A stretch of DNA of 14,365 nt from Acidobacteriota bacterium (GTDB lineage Bacteria; Acidobacteriota; Vicinamibacteria; Vicinamibacterales; Fen-181): the NCBI GenBank assembly GCA_021779795.1, contig JAJXZZ010000022.1:1-14365 (forward strand), written 5' to 3'. Both the position numbers and the translations under genes were made by a program. The notes beneath the pieces were generated by a model. It was not told where the DNA came from and ran no database searches. It saw only the letters and a list, made by a program, of their open reading frames with translations. Each line of letters begins with the position of its first letter. Within the stretch, counting starts at the first letter, position 1. Positions 12,333 through 14,365 of the stretch are shown piece by piece.

Positions 12333-12707
12333 ATGCAACTGGACCTTCAGGGCAGCGCGGTGGCCGGACGCGCGGCAGTGCGGCGCCACGTGGAGCAGCG
12401 CGCGCTCTTCGAGTTCGCCCGGTACGGCGAGCGGGTCGCCACGGTTCGGATGCGCGTCGTGGAGCGGCCGCCCTCCTCGGCGCACCGGTACCACTGCGGC
12501 GTCGCCGTCACGCTCGTCCAGGACGACGGGGCGCCGACGCACGTGCTCTCGCGGTCGGAGGGCGACGACGCCTTCCGGCTGATCGAGGCGGTGCTGGCCC
12601 GGGCGTCCTCTCTCGCCGGGGGCGAAATCGAGCGGGCGGCGGCCGCGCAAGCGGCCCGCGAGCAGTGGATGGCGGCGGCCGAGGGCGGTCCCCGGAAGGC
12701 GTCGTGA
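12333..12707 (+). CDS. HPF/RaiA-like ribosome hibernation protein
   Basis: The 124-residue protein begins MQLDLQGSAV, closely like the MQLNITG start of hibernation-promoting factors. It keeps their beta-alpha-beta-beta-beta-alpha plan: a helix about 13-30, VATVRMRVVERP at 35-46, a strand YHCGVAVTLVQDDGAPTHVLSRSEG at 53-77 and the terminal helix DDAFRLIEAVLARASSLAGGEIERA at 78-102. An Ala-rich tail of about 20 residues follows. Family members bind the 30S decoding region and stop translation in stressed or resting cells. Similarity is by pattern and is moderate. The ATG has a strong ribosome-binding site at 12319-12326 and a sigma-54 promoter upstream. It is followed, 102 bases later, by the sigma-54 activator gene. 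Confidence 0.65.
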   Translation: MQLDLQGSAVAGRAAVRRHVEQRALFEFARYGERVATVRMRVVERPPSSAHRYHCGVAVTLVQDDGAPTHVLSRSEGDDAFRLIEAVLARASSLAGGEIERAAAAQAAREQWMAAAEGGPRKAS

Positions 12708-12763
12708 GGCCGTAACCGCCCCGCCCGGACGCGGAATGCGCCGGCGGGTGGATCGCGCGGCGG

Positions 12764-12780
12764 CATTTCATGGTGAAATG
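12764..12780 (+). promoter_or_regulatory. Palindromic operator upstream of the sigma-54 activator gene
   Basis: CATTTCATGGTGAAATG is a perfect inverted repeat of two 7-base arms around TGG. Its core TTTCA-N3-TGAAA is the same as the candidate enhancer at 12162-12174. It ends 29 bases before ATG 12810, so a protein bound here could overlap the promoter of the activator gene. The likely reading is autoregulation by the activator. I found no -24/-12 element between the palindrome and the start codon. Confidence 0.65.
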
Positions 12781-12809
12781 ACCGCAGCAGGTTCCGCCCG
12801 AAGGTGACC

Positions 12810-14365
12810 ATGACACGCCACCGGGTCCAGACGCTCGACGAGATCTTCGACTTCCGGCCCGACGAGGGGCTCATCCGCCTGCACGACCAGCGGGTGGTGA
12901 TCCTCAGCGCGGCGGCGATGGGGCTGCTGCGCAAGGAGCTGGTGCAGACGCTCGGCGTCGACAGCGCCCGCCGCCTGCTGCTCCGCTTCGGCTTCGCCGA
13001 CGGCTACCACGACGCCATCAACCTCCGCGACCAGTTCACCGGGGACGACCCGGTCGAGTACGTCCGGGCCGGCGCGACGATCCACACGCTCGAGGGGATC
13101 GTGAAGGCGTCGCTCGATCGCGTGGAGTTCGACGCGGCCAGCGGCGCCTTCGAGGCCGAGCTGATCTGGCTCCACTCCTACGAGGCCGAGCAGCACCTGG
13201 AGCACTACGGCCGGAGCGAGCAGCCGGTCTGCTGGAGCCTCGTCGGCTACGTGAGCGGGTACGCCAGCGCCGCGCTGGCGCGCGAGGTTTACTTCCGCGA
13301 GCGGCAGTGCATCGGCCAGGGGCATCGGCGGTGCGCGCTCGTGGGGCGGCACGCGGCCGGGTGGAAGGACGACCTCGCGGCGCTGCGGTTCGACTACCAG
13401 GGGGCGGACCTCGGCGCCGAGGTCGAGCGCCTCCGGATCGCGGCGCGCCGCCAGCGCCAGGAACTGGCGGCCCGCGAGCGGGCGCTCGTCCGCCGCGAGC
13501 GCGAGGTGGACGCCGTCCGGCAGCGGATCGCGGCCGACCTGGAGCGCCAGCGGTTCGTCATCCGGAGCCAGGCGATGCGCGCCGTCGTCGAGCTGGCCTC
13601 CCGCGTGGCGCCGCTCGACACGACCGTGCTCGTCACGGGCGAGAGCGGGACGGGCAAGGAGGTCGTCGTCCGCCTGATTCACGGGCACAGCGCGCGGGCG
13701 CGGGGGCCGCTCGTCTCGGTGAACTGCGCCGCGCTCACCGAGACGCTCCTCGAATCGGAGCTGTTCGGCCACGTGCGCGGCGCGTTCACCGGCGCCGTCC
13801 GCGACAAGCCCGGGCTGTTCGAGGTGGCCTCCGACGGGACGCTCTTTCTCGACGAGGTCGGCGAGATCGCGCCGGCTCTCCAGGCCAAGCTGCTCCGCGC
13901 CCTGCAGGAGGGGGAGATTCGCCGCGTCGGCGGCGAGCGGGCGATCAAGGTCCGGCCCCGGATCATCGCCGCGACCAACCGCGACCTGCGGGCGCGCGTG
14001 GCCGAGGGCGCCTTCCGCGAAGACCTCTACTTCCGGATCGCGGCGTTCGTCATCGGGCTGCCGCCGCTGCGCGAGCGGCCGGAGGACGTGCCGCCGATGG
14101 CGCACGAGTTCCTGCGGCGGACGTGCGAGCGCCTGGGAAAGAGCGTCAGGACGATCACGCCGCGCGCCATGACGGCGCTGGCGGACTACGGCTGGCCGGG
14201 CAACGTGCGGGAGCTGGAGCACGCGGTCGAGCGCGCCGTGATCCTCGCGCGGACGACCGCGCTCAGGGCGGAGGACCTTCCCCACGAGATCACCAGCGAG
14301 GCCGGGCCGGCGCCGGCCGCCCGCTCGGGCCTCGACCTGCGCGCGACCGAGCGGGCGCTGGTGGG
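12810..14365 (+). CDS. XylR/DmpR/MopR-type sigma-54 activator with V4R sensor, C-terminus beyond the window
   Basis: ATG 12810 follows AAGGTGA, and about 518 residues are visible to the window end. Residues about 10-85 resemble the XylR N-terminal region and about 88-180 the V4R ligand-binding domain. Cys141, Glu164, Cys167 and Cys175 keep the C-x22-E-x2-C-x7-C spacing of the zinc site in the phenol sensor MopR. His92 and Trp120 fall where that protein's phenol-binding His and Trp would fall. Residues 200-248 form an Arg/Glu-rich helical linker. The AAA+ domain has Walker A GESGTGKE (277-284), the sigma-54-contacting loop GAFTGA (324-329), Walker B LFLDEVGE (345-352) and GWPGNVRELE (461-470). 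The Fis-type DNA-binding helix should follow just outside. The ligand is unknown. It probably activates the preceding HPF-like gene. Confidence 0.93.
   Translation, partial: MTRHRVQTLDEIFDFRPDEGLIRLHDQRVVILSAAAMGLLRKELVQTLGVDSARRLLLRFGFADGYHDAINLRDQFTGDDPVEYVRAGATIHTLEGIVKASLDRVEFDAASGAFEAELIWLHSYEAEQHLEHYGRSEQPVCWSLVGYVSGYASAALAREVYFRERQCIGQGHRRCALVGRHAAGWKDDLAALRFDYQGADLGAEVERLRIAARRQRQELAARERALVRREREVDAVRQRIAADLERQRFVIRSQAMRAVVELASRVAPLDTTVLVTGESGTGKEVVVRLIHGHSARARGPLVSVNCAALTETLLESELFGHVRGAFTGAVRDKPGLFEVASDGTLFLDEVGEIAPALQAKLLRALQEGEIRRVGGERAIKVRPRIIAATNRDLRARVAEGAFREDLYFRIAAFVIGLPPLRERPEDVPPMAHEFLRRTCERLGKSVRTITPRAMTALADYGWPGNVRELEHAVERAVILARTTALRAEDLPHEITSEAGPAPAARSGLDLRATERALV

Noticed and set aside
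12768..14285. Long minus-strand frame opposite the sigma-54 activator
   Set aside because: Antisense shadow of a gene with complete Walker A, GAFTGA and Walker B motifs.

Overview
The window is very GC-rich, with GC-biased third codon positions, short intergenic gaps and many long spurious antisense reading frames. Gene content and style (secreted S8 protease, YncE/alkaline-phosphatase fusion protein, Tat-exported class V aminotransferase, XylR-type sigma-54 activator, heptamer simple repeats between genes) suggest a soil-type Acidobacteriota, perhaps Vicinamibacteria. That assignment is inference; the window holds no rRNA or other marker that would settle it.

Left part (1-3522, all minus strand). 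A secreted subtilisin-like protease runs off the left edge. A 468-base gap with no convincing gene follows, then a complete tRNA-Ser(CGA) with encoded CCA and a good -35/-10 promoter. After a heptamer tandem repeat come three minus-strand genes: a DUF2007-like/zinc-ribbon protein, an HpcH/HpaI aldolase, and the tRNA adenosine deaminase tadA, whose start overlaps the aldolase end.

Middle part (3643-8667). Two plus-strand genes encode a membrane-anchored thioredoxin-like protein with a CPPC active site and a Tat-exported PLP enzyme of the cysteine-desulfurase fold. They converge, 2 bases apart, on a large minus-strand gene for a secreted beta-propeller/phosphoesterase protein.

Fluoride locus (8713-12233, plus strand). 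A clear fluoride (crcB-type) riboswitch precedes crcB, a tandem two-domain DUF190 protein, a single-domain DUF190 protein, and a dynamin-like GTPase. The leader contains nested alternative pairings that together make a plausible aptamer-to-ribosome-binding-site switch.

Sigma-54 module (12162-14365). A palindrome array (TTTCA-N3-TGAAA plus a third half-site) lies inside the 3' end of the dynamin-like gene. It is followed at a typical enhancer distance by a near-consensus -24/-12 promoter and a small HPF/RaiA-like ribosome-hibernation gene. The next gene encodes a XylR/DmpR/MopR-type activator (V4R sensor plus AAA+; Fis-type DNA-binding end outside the window) and has the same TTTCA-N3-TGAAA palindrome just upstream. 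The arrangement suggests that a small-molecule-sensing sigma-54 activator controls a ribosome hibernation factor and its own gene. This, together with the dynamin-containing fluoride operon, is the most interesting content of the window.
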